From positions 1-64,000 of the forward strand of contig JAGBEG010000017.1 of the NCBI GenBank assembly GCA_017937095.1: DNA of 64,000 nt. The letters are read 5' to 3'. The stretch is from Roseburia sp. Its GTDB lineage: Bacteria; Bacillota; Clostridia; Lachnospirales; Lachnospiraceae. The position numbers and the translations under genes are program-made. Under the pieces are notes generated by a model. It made no database searches, was not told where the DNA came from, and saw nothing but the letters and a program-made list of their open reading frames with translations. Shown in pieces: positions 25,536 to 34,440 of this stretch. Within the stretch, counting starts at the first letter, position 1. Each line of letters begins with the position of its first letter.

Positions 25536-26945
25536 ATGGGGGATATGCAGACATACTATCTTGCGGTGGACATCGGGGCGTCCAGCGGCAGACACATCTT
25601 AGGACATCTTTCCGAAGGGAAAATGGTGCTCGAGGAGATTCACCGTTTCCCGAACGGCATGACGGAGCGCGACGGCGCGCTGTGCTGGGACGTGGACGCA
25701 CTTTTTGCGGAAATTGTTACCGGAATGAAGAAATGCAAAGAAGCCGGGAAGATTCCGGCAGCTATGGGAATTGATACATGGGCAGTCGATTTCGTGCTGT
25801 TGGATGCAGAGGACAGGCGCATCGGAAATGCGGTCGGCTACCGCGACAAGCGCACAAGCGGAATCGACACAGAGCTTTACAAGACGATCAGCGAGGCGGA
25901 GCTTTACGGAAGGACAGGAATCCAGAAGCAGATATTCAACACGATCTATCAGCTTGCGGCGGTGCAGAAACAGCATCCGGAATATCTGGCGAGAGCGAAG
26001 AGCCTTCTGATGATTCCCGAGTACTTCAATTTCCTTCTGACGGGGAAGAAGGCGGCGGAGTACACGAACGCGACGACGACGCAGCTCGTCGACCCGGACA
26101 CAAAGGACTGGGATGTTACGCTGATGAAGCGGCTGGGCTATCCGGTGCAGATTTTCCAGAAAATCCATAAGCCGGGAACAGTGCTCGGAAACCTGACGGA
26201 AGAAATCAAAGAAGCGGTTGGTTTCGACTGCAAGGTCATGCTTCCGGCGACCCATGATACGGGATCGGCGGTGCTGGCTGTGCCGACGGATAAAGAGGAT
26301 GCAATCTATATCAGCTCCGGTACATGGTCTTTGATGGGAACGGAGCGCAGGACGGCGGACTGCAGCGAGGCGGGCCGCATACATAATTTTACCAGCGAGG
26401 GCGGTTATGATTACCGGTTCCGGTATCTTAAGAATATCATGGGACTTTGGATGATCCAGTCCGTGCGAAAAGAGCTTGCACCGGAGCAGGGTTTCGGAGA
26501 AATCTGTGAGGCAGCGGCGCAGACAGAAATTGCATCGCTGGTAGACTGCAACGACGACCGTTTTCTTGCGCCGGAAAATATGACGAAGGAAGTGCAGAAG
26601 GCGTGTGAGGAGACAGGGCAGCAGGTGCCGCAGGGAATCGCGGAGGTCGCCGCGGTCATTTATCACAGCCTTGCGGAATGCTACGCAAAGACAATTGTAG
26701 AGATTGAGGAAATGACAGGTGCAAAGTACGACAGCATCCATGTGGTAGGCGGCGGTGCAAATGCGGCGTACTTAAATGAACTGACGGCGAAGGCGACCGG
26801 GCGGACGGTATACGCAGGACCGACGGAAGCGACCGCCATCGGAAATCTGGCGGCGCAGATGCTTGCAGACGATGTGTTTAAAGATTTGTGGGCGGCGCGG
26901 AAATGCATTTTCAATTCGTTTGAGATCAGGACCTACGAACCGTAG
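25536..26945 (+). CDS. rhaB: Rhamnulokinase
   Basis: This 469-residue sugar kinase of the FGGY family phosphorylates L-rhamnulose at O1. The N-terminal phosphate loop is DIGASSGRHILG, the substrate region includes GIDTWAVDFVLLD, and the ATP site HVVGGGANAAYLNELTA and ATGRTVYAGPTEATAIGN lie near the C-terminus. Length and motifs are normal for RhaB. It is the first gene of the rhaB-rhaA-rhaD-fucO run, which turns L-rhamnose into dihydroxyacetone phosphate and 1,2-propanediol. AGGAAAGGA precedes ATG 25536; a second in-frame ATG at 25545 is possible. Confidence 0.96.
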   Translation: MGDMQTYYLAVDIGASSGRHILGHLSEGKMVLEEIHRFPNGMTERDGALCWDVDALFAEIVTGMKKCKEAGKIPAAMGIDTWAVDFVLLDAEDRRIGNAVGYRDKRTSGIDTELYKTISEAELYGRTGIQKQIFNTIYQLAAVQKQHPEYLARAKSLLMIPEYFNFLLTGKKAAEYTNATTTQLVDPDTKDWDVTLMKRLGYPVQIFQKIHKPGTVLGNLTEEIKEAVGFDCKVMLPATHDTGSAVLAVPTDKEDAIYISSGTWSLMGTERRTADCSEAGRIHNFTSEGGYDYRFRYLKNIMGLWMIQSVRKELAPEQGFGEICEAAAQTEIASLVDCNDDRFLAPENMTKEVQKACEETGQQVPQGIAEVAAVIYHSLAECYAKTIVEIEEMTGAKYDSIHVVGGGANAAYLNELTAKATGRTVYAGPTEATAIGNLAAQMLADDVFKDLWAARKCIFNSFEIRTYEP

Positions 26946-27066
26946 AAATTATGAAATTAAGAAGAATGCGGTCCGGCGTCGGAAAGGTATGCGGCAGGAA
27001 AGCAGGATTTCAGCATAAGTAAAGGAAAGCAGATAACGGGGACACCCGAAAGAAAAGGAGAAGGAT

Positions 27067-28323
27067 ATGACACAGAAGGAAAGATACGAAGCGGCAAAGG
27101 AAATGTACGCAAAGCTCGGCGTCGATACGGACGCGGCGATTGCAAAGTTAAAGGAGGTTCCGGTCTCCCTGCATTGCTGGCAGGGGGATGACGTCACAGG
27201 CTTTGACCATGACGGACCGCTGACCGGAGGCATCCAGACCACCGGAAATTATCCGGGCAAGGCAAAGACGCCGGAGGAGCTGATGCAGGATATCGACGAG
27301 GTGCTTAAGCTTACACCGGGCAGGAAGAAGCTCAACCTTCATGCAAGCTATGCGATTTTTGAGGACGGCGGATTTGTTGACCGCGATAAGATCGAGCCGA
27401 AGCATTTCGCAAAGTGGGTGGAATTTGCAAAGGCGCGCAACATGGGAATCGATTTCAACCCGACCTTCTTTTCCCATGACAAAGTAAAGGACGGACTTAC
27501 CTTATCCAGCCCGGATGAGGAGACGAGACGCTTCTGGATCGAGCACGGCAAGGCATGCATCCGCATTTCTGAATATTTCGCAAAAGAGACGGGCGTTCCG
27601 TGCGTCATGAATATCTGGACGGGAGACGGCGCGAAGGACATTCCGGCGGACCGTCTCGGACCAAGAGAGCGTTATAAGAGCGCGATCGAGGAGATTATCG
27701 CAGAGCCGCATGACCCGAAGCTTGTAAAGCCGTGCGTGGAGTCCAAGGTATTCGGTATCGGCGTGGAGTCCTACACCGTGGGAAGCGCAGAGTTCACGCT
27801 TTCCTTTGCGGCAACGCACGGGGGCTGCCTGCCGTTAATGGACAACGGACATTATCATCCGACTGAGGTAGTTTCCGATAAAATTCCGGCGCTGCTTGCA
27901 TTTTTCCCGGAAATCGCGCTTCACATCACGCGTCCGGTGCGCTGGGATTCCGATCATGTCGTACTCTTTGACGACGAGACGAAGGAGATGGCAAAGGAAA
28001 TCGTAAGATGCAATGCGATTGACCGCGTCAATATGGCGCTGGATTATTTTGACGCGAGCATCAACCGTATTTCTGCGTGGACGGTAGGATTCCGGAGCTG
28101 GCAGAAAGCGCTGTTGTCTGCGCTGTGCACGCCAAATGAGGACTTAAAGAAGCTTCAGGATGCTTCGGACTGGACCGGACTTATGGTGCGCCAGGAGCAG
28201 ATGAAGATGATGCCGTTCGGCGACGTGTGGGAGGAGTACTGTGTACAGTGCGGCACTTCGGCAGACGCATGGTTCGACGAGGTGAAGCGTTACGAGACAG
28301 AGGTACTTGCAAAGCGCGCGTAA
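27067..28323 (+). CDS. rhaA: L-rhamnose isomerase
   Basis: This 418-residue cytoplasmic enzyme interconverts L-rhamnose and L-rhamnulose with two divalent metal ions. It has the characteristic N-terminal VSLHCWQGDDVTGFD, the barrel strands KLNLHASYAIFEDG and GIDFNPTFFSHDKVKDG, and LPLMDNGHYHPTEVV with metal-binding residues. The length equals that of characterised RhaA. It begins 121 bp after rhaB behind AAAGGAGAAGG. Confidence 0.97.
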   Translation: MTQKERYEAAKEMYAKLGVDTDAAIAKLKEVPVSLHCWQGDDVTGFDHDGPLTGGIQTTGNYPGKAKTPEELMQDIDEVLKLTPGRKKLNLHASYAIFEDGGFVDRDKIEPKHFAKWVEFAKARNMGIDFNPTFFSHDKVKDGLTLSSPDEETRRFWIEHGKACIRISEYFAKETGVPCVMNIWTGDGAKDIPADRLGPRERYKSAIEEIIAEPHDPKLVKPCVESKVFGIGVESYTVGSAEFTLSFAATHGGCLPLMDNGHYHPTEVVSDKIPALLAFFPEIALHITRPVRWDSDHVVLFDDETKEMAKEIVRCNAIDRVNMALDYFDASINRISAWTVGFRSWQKALLSALCTPNEDLKKLQDASDWTGLMVRQEQMKMMPFGDVWEEYCVQCGTSADAWFDEVKRYETEVLAKRA

Positions 28324-28361
28324 TTTAAAATGCTGTGGAGAAATAAATGGAGGAAACAGAA

Positions 28362-29186
28362 ATGAAAATTTTGGATGCAGAATTTGTGCAGGGATTTATC
28401 CGTATGGCAAACGACGGATGGGAGCAGGGCTGGCATGAGAGAAACGGCGGTAACCTGTCCTACCGCATCAAACCGGAGGAAGTGGAATCCGTAAAGGAGA
28501 ATTTCGACCCGAAGGAGTGGCAGCCGATCGGCACGAGCGTACCGAAGCTTGCGAACGAGTATTTTCTTGTGACCGGAAGCGGCAAATATTTCCGCAATGT
28601 GATCATCAAGCCGGAGGATTCCATCTGCATCATCGAGGTGGACGGGAAAGGCGAGAATTACAGGATTGTCTGGGGACTGGTAAACGGCGGAAGACCGACT
28701 TCAGAGCTTCCGTCCCATCTGATGAATCATGAGGTAAAAATGGTAGCATCGAACGGAGCGCACCGCGTGATCTATCATGCACACACCACGAATGTAATCG
28801 CGCTGACCTTTGTTCTGCCGCTGGAGGATAAGGTGTTTACAAGAGAACTCTGGGAGATGGCAACGGAGTGTCCGGTGGTATTTCCGGACGGCATCGGCGT
28901 TGTGCCGTGGATGGTTCCGGGCGGCAGGGAGATTGCCGTCGCGACCAGTGAGCTGATGAAGAAATACGATGTTGCAATCTGGGCACATCACGGAATGTTC
29001 GCGTCCGGCGAGGACTTTGACCTGACCTTCGGACTGATGCACACGGTAGAGAAATCCGCAGAGATTCTCGTAAAGATGCTGTCCATGCAGCCGAATAAGC
29101 TGCAGACCATCACCCCGCAGAATTTCCGCGATCTGGCAAGAGACTTTAAGGTAACGCTGCCGGAAGAGTTTTTATATGAGAAGTAA
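28362..29186 (+). CDS. rhaD: Rhamnulose-1-phosphate aldolase
   Basis: This zinc class II aldolase splits L-rhamnulose 1-phosphate into dihydroxyacetone phosphate and L-lactaldehyde. The start is set at ATG 28362 because GGAGG (28349-28353) is correctly spaced there; this gives 274 residues, the length of the E. coli enzyme. An ATG 15 bp upstream would overlap that binding site. Family motifs are GWHERNGGNLSYRI, the TSELPSHLMNHE loop (catalytic Glu) and zinc ligands in HAHTTNVIAL and WAHHGMFASG. Confidence 0.95.
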   Translation: MKILDAEFVQGFIRMANDGWEQGWHERNGGNLSYRIKPEEVESVKENFDPKEWQPIGTSVPKLANEYFLVTGSGKYFRNVIIKPEDSICIIEVDGKGENYRIVWGLVNGGRPTSELPSHLMNHEVKMVASNGAHRVIYHAHTTNVIALTFVLPLEDKVFTRELWEMATECPVVFPDGIGVVPWMVPGGREIAVATSELMKKYDVAIWAHHGMFASGEDFDLTFGLMHTVEKSAEILVKMLSMQPNKLQTITPQNFRDLARDFKVTLPEEFLYEK

Positions 29187-29207
29187 TTAAAAAATATATA
29201 ATATTTA

Positions 29208-29271
29208 GGAGGAAAATCCTCTGCTCCTGCAATGGCAGTCGCATTTTCCTTCGGAAAACAAGGAGGATTTT
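29208..29271 (+). promoter_or_regulatory. rhaD-fucO leader with two alternative RNA pairings over the fucO ribosome binding site
   Basis: AAAATCCTC (29213-29221) is perfectly complementary to GAGGATTTT (29263-29271), which contains the fucO Shine-Dalgarno sequence. The same upstream bases can instead pair locally with GAGGA at 29209-29213. Between them TTTTCC-TTC-GGAAAA forms another hairpin. A switch between open and sequestered ribosome binding site is possible. Confidence 0.5.
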
Positions 29272-29274
29272 ACA

Positions 29275-30423
29275 ATGGCAAACAGATTTGTGTTGAACGA
29301 GACGTCCTATCATGGGGCAGGTGCAATCGAGGCGATTGCGGAGGAAGCAAAGGGCAGGGGCTACGGCAAAGCGTTCGTATGTTCCGATCCGGATCTGGTA
29401 AAGTTCGGTGTGACAAAGAAAGTGCTTGATGTGCTTGACGGCGCAGGACTTGCTTATGAGCTTTATTCCAATATCAAGCCGAATCCGACGATCGAGAACG
29501 TACAGACAGGCGTGGAGGCGTATAAGAAGTCCGGCGCGGACTATATTATCGCAATCGGCGGCGGCTCTTCCATGGATACCGCAAAGGCAGTCGGCATTAT
29601 CATCAACAATTCGGATTTTGCGGACGTCAGAAGCTTAGAGGGCGTTGCACCGACAAAGAATAAGAGCGTTCCGATTTTTGCAGTGCCGACGACTGCCGGA
29701 ACCGCAGCGGAGGTTACAATCAACTACGTTATTACCGACGTAGAGAAAAACCGCAAGATGGTATGTGTAGACCCGAAGGATATCCCGGTCATCGCTTTTG
29801 TAGACCCGGATATGATGTCCTCCATGCCGAAGGGACTTACCGCAGCGACAGGTATGGATGCGTTGACACATGCGATTGAGGGCTACATCACCGCAGGCGC
29901 ATGGGAGTTGTCCGATATGTTCCACTTAAAGGCAATCGAGATTATTTCAAGAAGCCTGCGCGGCGCAGTTGCAAATACGCCGGAGGGCAGAGCAGATATG
30001 GCGCTCGGACAGTATGTTGCAGGTATGGGCTTCTCCAATGTAGGACTTGGTATTGTGCACTCTATGGCACATCCGCTTGGCGCGCTTTACGATACGCCGC
30101 ACGGCGTGGCAAATGCAATCATTCTTCCGACGGTCATGGAGTACAATGCTCCGGCAACCGGCGAGAAATATCGTGAGATCGCGAGAGCCATGGGCGTTTC
30201 CGGTGTGGACGACATGAGCCAGGAAGAGTACCGAAAGGCTGCAATCGATGCGGTAAAGAAGCTCTCCGAGGACGTTGGCATTCCGGCGGACTTAAAGGAA
30301 ATCGTAAAGAAAGAGGATATTCCGTTCCTCGCACAGTCCGCATACGACGACGCCTGCAGACCGGGCAACCCGCGCGAGACGAGCGTAGAAGAGATTACGA
30401 AGCTGTATGAGTCGTTGATTTAA
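29275..30423 (+). CDS. fucO: Lactaldehyde reductase (iron-dependent alcohol dehydrogenase)
   Basis: This 382-residue group III alcohol dehydrogenase reduces L-lactaldehyde to 1,2-propanediol with NADH, the last step of anaerobic rhamnose use. NAD-binding GGGSSMDTAKAVGI lies near residue 97, TTAGTAAEVT near 139, and iron ligands in TGMDALTHAIEGY and VHSMAHPLGALYDTPHG. Size and motifs match FucO closely. It begins 88 bp after rhaD behind AAGGAGG, in a leader with potential for alternative structures. Confidence 0.95.
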   Translation: MANRFVLNETSYHGAGAIEAIAEEAKGRGYGKAFVCSDPDLVKFGVTKKVLDVLDGAGLAYELYSNIKPNPTIENVQTGVEAYKKSGADYIIAIGGGSSMDTAKAVGIIINNSDFADVRSLEGVAPTKNKSVPIFAVPTTAGTAAEVTINYVITDVEKNRKMVCVDPKDIPVIAFVDPDMMSSMPKGLTAATGMDALTHAIEGYITAGAWELSDMFHLKAIEIISRSLRGAVANTPEGRADMALGQYVAGMGFSNVGLGIVHSMAHPLGALYDTPHGVANAIILPTVMEYNAPATGEKYREIARAMGVSGVDDMSQEEYRKAAIDAVKKLSEDVGIPADLKEIVKKEDIPFLAQSAYDDACRPGNPRETSVEEITKLYESLI

Positions 30424-30483
30424 GAACGACCTGTTTTGCTGACAATGACAGGAAAGTGATTCTCTGGTTTCTGAAAATATTTG

Positions 30484-30512
30484 TTGATTTTTTGTGTAAC
30501 TATGCATATAAT
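30484..30512 (+). promoter_or_regulatory. Sigma-A promoter of structured RNA in front of DUF3800 gene
   Basis: TTGATT (30484-30489) and TATAAT (30507-30512) are spaced by 17 bp. The predicted start at about 30519 coincides with the first base of the first RNA hairpin, which makes the promoter call unusually coherent. Confidence 0.78.
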
Positions 30513-30518
30513 AAGAAT

Positions 30519-30613
30519 ACAGATAGAGAATCTGTTTACGCAAGCGTAAAATTTATTGGGCTGGTCGTAAGACCCGGGTCCAACCATTGGCGGGGAGACT
30601 CCCCGCCTTTTTT
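30519..30613 (+). ncRNA. Candidate structured RNA of about 95 nt (DUF3800-associated)
   Basis: Four consecutive hairpins fill the transcript: ACAGAT-AGAGA-ATCTGT (30519-30535), TTACGC-AA-GCGTAA (30536-30549), GGTC-GUAA-GACC with a GNRA tetraloop (30563-30574) enclosed by TTGG/CCAA (30556-30559 with 30580-30583), and the terminator GGCGGGGA-GAC-TCCCCGCC followed by six T (30589-30613). It lies between its own promoter and the DUF3800 gene. As I recall, comparative surveys have described several RNA motif classes named after DUF3800 in this position; whether this is one of them or new cannot be settled by eye. Confidence 0.75.
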
Positions 30614-30628
30614 GGTATAAGGGGAAAT

Positions 30629-31303
30629 ATGAAGGAACTAAGTATTTTTGTAGATGAATCTGGGGATTTTGGAGAGTACAGCGCACATGCACCGTATTAT
30701 ATTGTAGCGATGGTGCTGCATGATCAGGCAAATGATATTACGACAGAAATTGCAAAATTAAATCGTGAACTTAAGAATTTGGGATATGAGAATCATGTTG
30801 TTCATACTGAGCCGCTGATTAGAAGAGAAGAAGATTACAGAAATTTATCTCCTAATGAGAGGAGGAGCATTTTTACAAAGCTATACTATTTTACTACAAA
30901 GTGTCAGATACAGTATAAGACATTTATATTTCAGAAAAAGGATTTTGAAAATGTTTTTAAATTGGAAGGGCGAATGGCGCGGGAAATATCCGGATTTATT
31001 CGAGAAAACCTTACATACTTTCAGGGATTTGAAAAGGTAATATTATACTATGATAATGGACAGCATGAATTAAACCGGATTTTAAACACAGTCTTAGCGT
31101 CGGAATTGGCGGACTATGATGTGCGCAAAGTTCTGCCGTGTGATTATAAATTATTTCAGGCAGCCGATTTGATCTGTACGTTGGAGTTGTTGCGATTAAA
31201 AGCAGAAAGTGGGAGTTTGACACGTTCTGAAAAATTGATATTTCATACAAAAAGAGATTTGAAAAAAGATTTTTTGAAAGGAATTTTGAAGAAAGAGTTT
31301 TAG
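30629..31303 (+). CDS. DUF3800 protein, RNase H-like nuclease candidate
   Basis: This is a 224-residue protein starting at ATG 30629, preceded by AGGGGAA and the RNA terminator. It opens with LSIFVDESGDFG, the acidic signature of DUF3800, and later has HTEPL near residue 50 and the C-terminal KLFQAADLICTLELL helix with another conserved Asp. The acidic residues suggest an RNase H-like fold and metal-dependent nuclease activity, but no function is established for the family. Codon use is AT-rich. It is a single gene coupled to the upstream RNA and probably expressed by terminator read-through. Confidence 0.85.
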   Translation: MKELSIFVDESGDFGEYSAHAPYYIVAMVLHDQANDITTEIAKLNRELKNLGYENHVVHTEPLIRREEDYRNLSPNERRSIFTKLYYFTTKCQIQYKTFIFQKKDFENVFKLEGRMAREISGFIRENLTYFQGFEKVILYYDNGQHELNRILNTVLASELADYDVRKVLPCDYKLFQAADLICTLELLRLKAESGSLTRSEKLIFHTKRDLKKDFLKGILKKEF

Positions 31304-31415
31304 GGATAAGAAAAGAAACAATTTTTTGCATATAATGCCATACTGGAAATATCTACTTGTAGATTCCTCCGAATACCTTTGTTAAAATGCATTTGTGACA
31401 AAGATGAAATAATTT

Positions 31416-31432
31416 TGTAACAAATAAGTAAC
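31416..31432 (+). promoter_or_regulatory. WalR-box-like sequence upstream of NlpC/P60 gene
   Basis: TGTAAC-N5-AGTAAC fits the WalR (YycF) consensus of two TGTWAH hexamers spaced by five bases, with one mismatch in the second hexamer. A weaker pair (TGTGAC-N5-TGAAAT) precedes it at 31394-31410. WalR controls cell-wall hydrolase genes in other Firmicutes. Confidence 0.4.
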
Positions 31433-31481
31433 AAAATGCCATCATCTGGAAAAAACAAAGGATTTGGAGGATTTCTACATA

Positions 31482-32873
31482 ATGAAGAAGAGAATGGCGA
31501 TACTGACACTGCTTCTCGCGGGAAGCATCACATTCGGTGCGATGGGAACGTCGGTCGTACAGGCGGCGTCACAGAGTACGGCGCAGACAGGCGTACCGGC
31601 GACATCACAGAGCACGGCGCAGCCGGTCGTACAGGCGGCGTCACAGGGTACAGATCAGACCGGCGGTCGCGTGGCGGCAGGTGTGACGGACGCATTTGCA
31701 AAGATGCTTGCAGAAAACGAGGTGTTTTCGATCGCAGGTCGCGTGGCGGCGGAGGCGGACACGCTCATGACGGAGACGAAGGAGCGGATGCGCGCGGCGG
31801 AGGAAGCAGCGGAGCAGGAGGCCGATGTCGAAGCACACGAGGTTCCGGTCGTGGAATCGGAATTTGCCGATGTCGCAATCGCACAGGTAAACAACTATGT
31901 CAATGTACGTCTGGAGCCGAACACGGAGAGTGAGATTCTCGGAAAGCTTTATGATGATTGCGCCGCGACGGTGCTTGAGGCAACGGAAGACGGCTGGTAC
32001 AAGGTCGAATCCGGAAATGTGACAGGCTATGTCAAGGCGGAATATGTCGTGGTCGGGGATGAAGAGCTTGCGCGGACAGTAGGCACACGTCTTGCGACGG
32101 TGAACACGACGACCCTGTTCGTGCGCACGGAGCCGACGACGGAGGCGAAGGTGCTTACGATGCTGCCGGACGGCGACGATGTTGTTGTGACGGATGAATC
32201 CGCAGAGGGCTGGGCGAAGGTGTCCACAGAGGACGGCGACGGTTATGTGTCGCTGGAGTATGTGAGTCTGTCTACAGAATACAAACATGCGGAGTCCAGA
32301 GAGGAAGAAGAGGCAAGGCTCGCGCGTGAGGCTGCGGAGCGCGAGGCGGCTGCGAGAGCGGCGGAAGAGGCAAGACGCGCAAGAGAGGCGGAAGAAGCGG
32401 CGAAGCGTGCAAGAGAGGCGGAGCAGGCAGCGAAAAGCGCGCAGCAGAGTGCGGCGGGAAGCAGTTCCTCCGAGAGTGCGGGAAGCAGTTCTTCCGGGAA
32501 TGCAGGAGGCGGAAGCCAGGCGTCCGTATCCAACGGACAGGCAGTCGTCAATTACGCGATGCAGTTCCTCGGGAATCCGTATGTATATGGCGGCAACAGC
32601 TTAACGAACGGAACGGACTGCTCGGGCTTTGTGAAGGGCGTCTATGCGGCGTTTGGAATCAGCCTGCCGCGTACCTCCGCAGAGCAGCGCCACGTCGGCT
32701 ACGGCGTGAGCCTTTCCGATATCCAGCCAGGCGACATCGTCTGCTACAGCGGTCATGTCGGAATTTACACGGGAAATAATACGATCATCCACGCCAGCAA
32801 CGAGCGGACGGGAATCACCCTGACTTCTCCGGTGACTTACCGGAAGGTGCTCGCGGTGCGGAGAATCTTCTAA
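31482..32873 (+). CDS. Secreted SH3b-NlpC/P60 peptidoglycan endopeptidase
   Basis: The start at ATG 31482 gives a clean Sec signal peptide (MKKRMAILTLLLAGSITFGA), preceded by GGAGG. The 463-residue product then has a Ser/Gln/Thr repeat segment (VVQAASQ, TSQSTAQ), two bacterial SH3 domains (about 125-185 and 200-260: NNYVNVRLEPN and TTLFVRTEPT), a long Ala/Glu/Arg coiled coil, a Ser/Gly linker, and a C-terminal NlpC/P60 domain. The catalytic Cys380 is in DCSGFVKG, and His residues lie in SGHVGIYTG and IIHASN. It would cut D-Glu-diamino acid bonds in wall peptides during growth or separation. Confidence 0.94.
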   Translation: MKKRMAILTLLLAGSITFGAMGTSVVQAASQSTAQTGVPATSQSTAQPVVQAASQGTDQTGGRVAAGVTDAFAKMLAENEVFSIAGRVAAEADTLMTETKERMRAAEEAAEQEADVEAHEVPVVESEFADVAIAQVNNYVNVRLEPNTESEILGKLYDDCAATVLEATEDGWYKVESGNVTGYVKAEYVVVGDEELARTVGTRLATVNTTTLFVRTEPTTEAKVLTMLPDGDDVVVTDESAEGWAKVSTEDGDGYVSLEYVSLSTEYKHAESREEEEARLAREAAEREAAARAAEEARRAREAEEAAKRAREAEQAAKSAQQSAAGSSSSESAGSSSSGNAGGGSQASVSNGQAVVNYAMQFLGNPYVYGGNSLTNGTDCSGFVKGVYAAFGISLPRTSAEQRHVGYGVSLSDIQPGDIVCYSGHVGIYTGNNTIIHASNERTGITLTSPVTYRKVLAVRRIF

Positions 32874-32882
32874 AGACTATAT

Positions 32883-34376
32883 TTATTCTTTCAGCTCATT
32901 TGCAAGATCAAGCAGATATTGTCTGACGGCTTCCTTTTCCCTGCGCTCGGGAGGAACCCGCCGGACGCAGCGCTCCAATGTGGCGGCGGCGGTATTTACG
33001 ATGCTGATTTCTTCACTGGAGCGGAAGCCTTCGCCATCCATCTGAACCAGCCAACTGTTTTTCTGGCACCAGCAGTTGATAGCAGGAAGCGAAATAGAGT
33101 CCTTCTGCGAGACAAGCACGATCTGCATGTTATTGTGTTTTAACAATCCGTCTGCGAGATTGAGGAGCACCTGGGCATATTGCGAGGAGCGGATATTGAC
33201 GGACTTGCCGCCGAGCAGCGTCAGGCTGTTGCTGGTGAAAGATTTCTGCTTTACCCGGTTCGTCAGCTCCTCCAATTGGAAAATGTGGATAAAGGGAGAC
33301 TTTTTCGGACTGTTTTTTGAAAAATAGCAGGAGGTGGCTTCCCAAAGCTGATTGTTTAATTCCAGACATTTGCGCGTGTTTTCTTCATCGATGGAATTGT
33401 TTTCCAATACTTCCTTTAGAAGCGCCTGATTCACAGAGATGAAAGCGGGGGCGGGAAGATAAGAATAAAAGGCGTCGCTGCGTCTGGCGTGGGAAATATC
33501 ATTTACAATGTCTGCAATCTGCGAAGGCGCAAAGTTTGAAAACAGAGGCGCGCACTTTGAAAGCACATGGTTTGCCAGAACCTCGTGTCCAAGCACCACG
33601 GAATTGTCCGTAAATATCATCGTGGTGGAAGCGGTCCTGTCGCCGGAAAGGCTAAGGAGTGAGACCGCCTGATTCACAATGAAAAACGACACATTTAAAA
33701 TGGATTCGTCATAGTATTCATAAAAGAACCATTCTACATTTCTGTGAAAAATCAGGGGACTGCACGCATTGAAAAAATGAAGGAAGTGCTCTTTGAAGTC
33801 GGAGTAATAAATGACAAACTTCGAATGGAAGCCTCTCTTTAAAAGACCGATGATGCGTTCGGTAAATTGCAGCGAAAAGGCGGGATCTTCCAGAAACCAG
33901 TCATATTCTTCGGAGTTGATAAAAATAAGCGTGCCGGGAACGGTCATCGCTTCTGCATAGTCAAGCAGCTTTAAAATAGCGGCTCTTTTTCCGGCGTTCC
34001 CTTCAAAAACCGCAGTAGGCACGCTTCTGGCTCCGTCATGCAGGATTCTCTGTTCCGTAGAGCTTTCATAAGAGGGTGTGCCAAGCAGTGCCTGCCGGAG
34101 CAGCAGGGCAATCTGGGAATCATCCGACAGGTCGATATGCGGGTAGAGATTCATCAATGTCTCAGTCAGCGGACGGTGTCCCTGCTTCTTACTTTCTTTC
34201 AGAAAATAATCCACAATATCCTCAAAATAAACGGATTTCTCGGAGAGGGGACGGTCGCCGGTTTTCCATTTGCTGATCAGGCTGGCGTCAACATGCAGCG
34301 CCCTGGACAGGGATACCGTCTGAATATTCAGGCTGTTCATGATAAGACCGAAAGTTGAAAGCGCTTTTCTTTTCAT
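32883..34376 (-). CDS. HTH regulator with large unknown effector domain
   Basis: The start is placed at the ATG whose complement is 34374-34376, with GGGAG seven bases upstream, giving 497 residues. Residues about 5-50 are a lambda-repressor-like helix-turn-helix (VSLSRALHVDASLISKWKTG). The remaining 440 residues have no family I recognise; segments such as LLDYAEAMTVPGTLIFINSE and CAPLFSNFAPSQIADIVND suggest a mixed alpha/beta effector domain. The gene is divergent from the amide-hydrolase gene, and a set of TGTCAAA repeats lies between them. It is probably the regulator of that catabolic locus. It converges with the NlpC/P60 gene 9 bp away. Confidence 0.7.
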   Translation of the reverse strand: MKRKALSTFGLIMNSLNIQTVSLSRALHVDASLISKWKTGDRPLSEKSVYFEDIVDYFLKESKKQGHRPLTETLMNLYPHIDLSDDSQIALLLRQALLGTPSYESSTEQRILHDGARSVPTAVFEGNAGKRAAILKLLDYAEAMTVPGTLIFINSEEYDWFLEDPAFSLQFTERIIGLLKRGFHSKFVIYYSDFKEHFLHFFNACSPLIFHRNVEWFFYEYYDESILNVSFFIVNQAVSLLSLSGDRTASTTMIFTDNSVVLGHEVLANHVLSKCAPLFSNFAPSQIADIVNDISHARRSDAFYSYLPAPAFISVNQALLKEVLENNSIDEENTRKCLELNNQLWEATSCYFSKNSPKKSPFIHIFQLEELTNRVKQKSFTSNSLTLLGGKSVNIRSSQYAQVLLNLADGLLKHNNMQIVLVSQKDSISLPAINCWCQKNSWLVQMDGEGFRSSEEISIVNTAAATLERCVRRVPPERREKEAVRQYLLDLANELKE

Positions 34377-34440
34377 AGAAATTCTCCCGTGCTGCTGATA
34401 AATGTAATGATAGAAATAAATTAGCATTTTTGCCCGTGCC

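Noticed and set aside
25599-26741. 380-residue reading frame antisense to rhaB
   Set aside because: It mirrors rhaB codon structure, is His/Arg/Leu-rich without recognisable motifs, and has no ribosome binding site.
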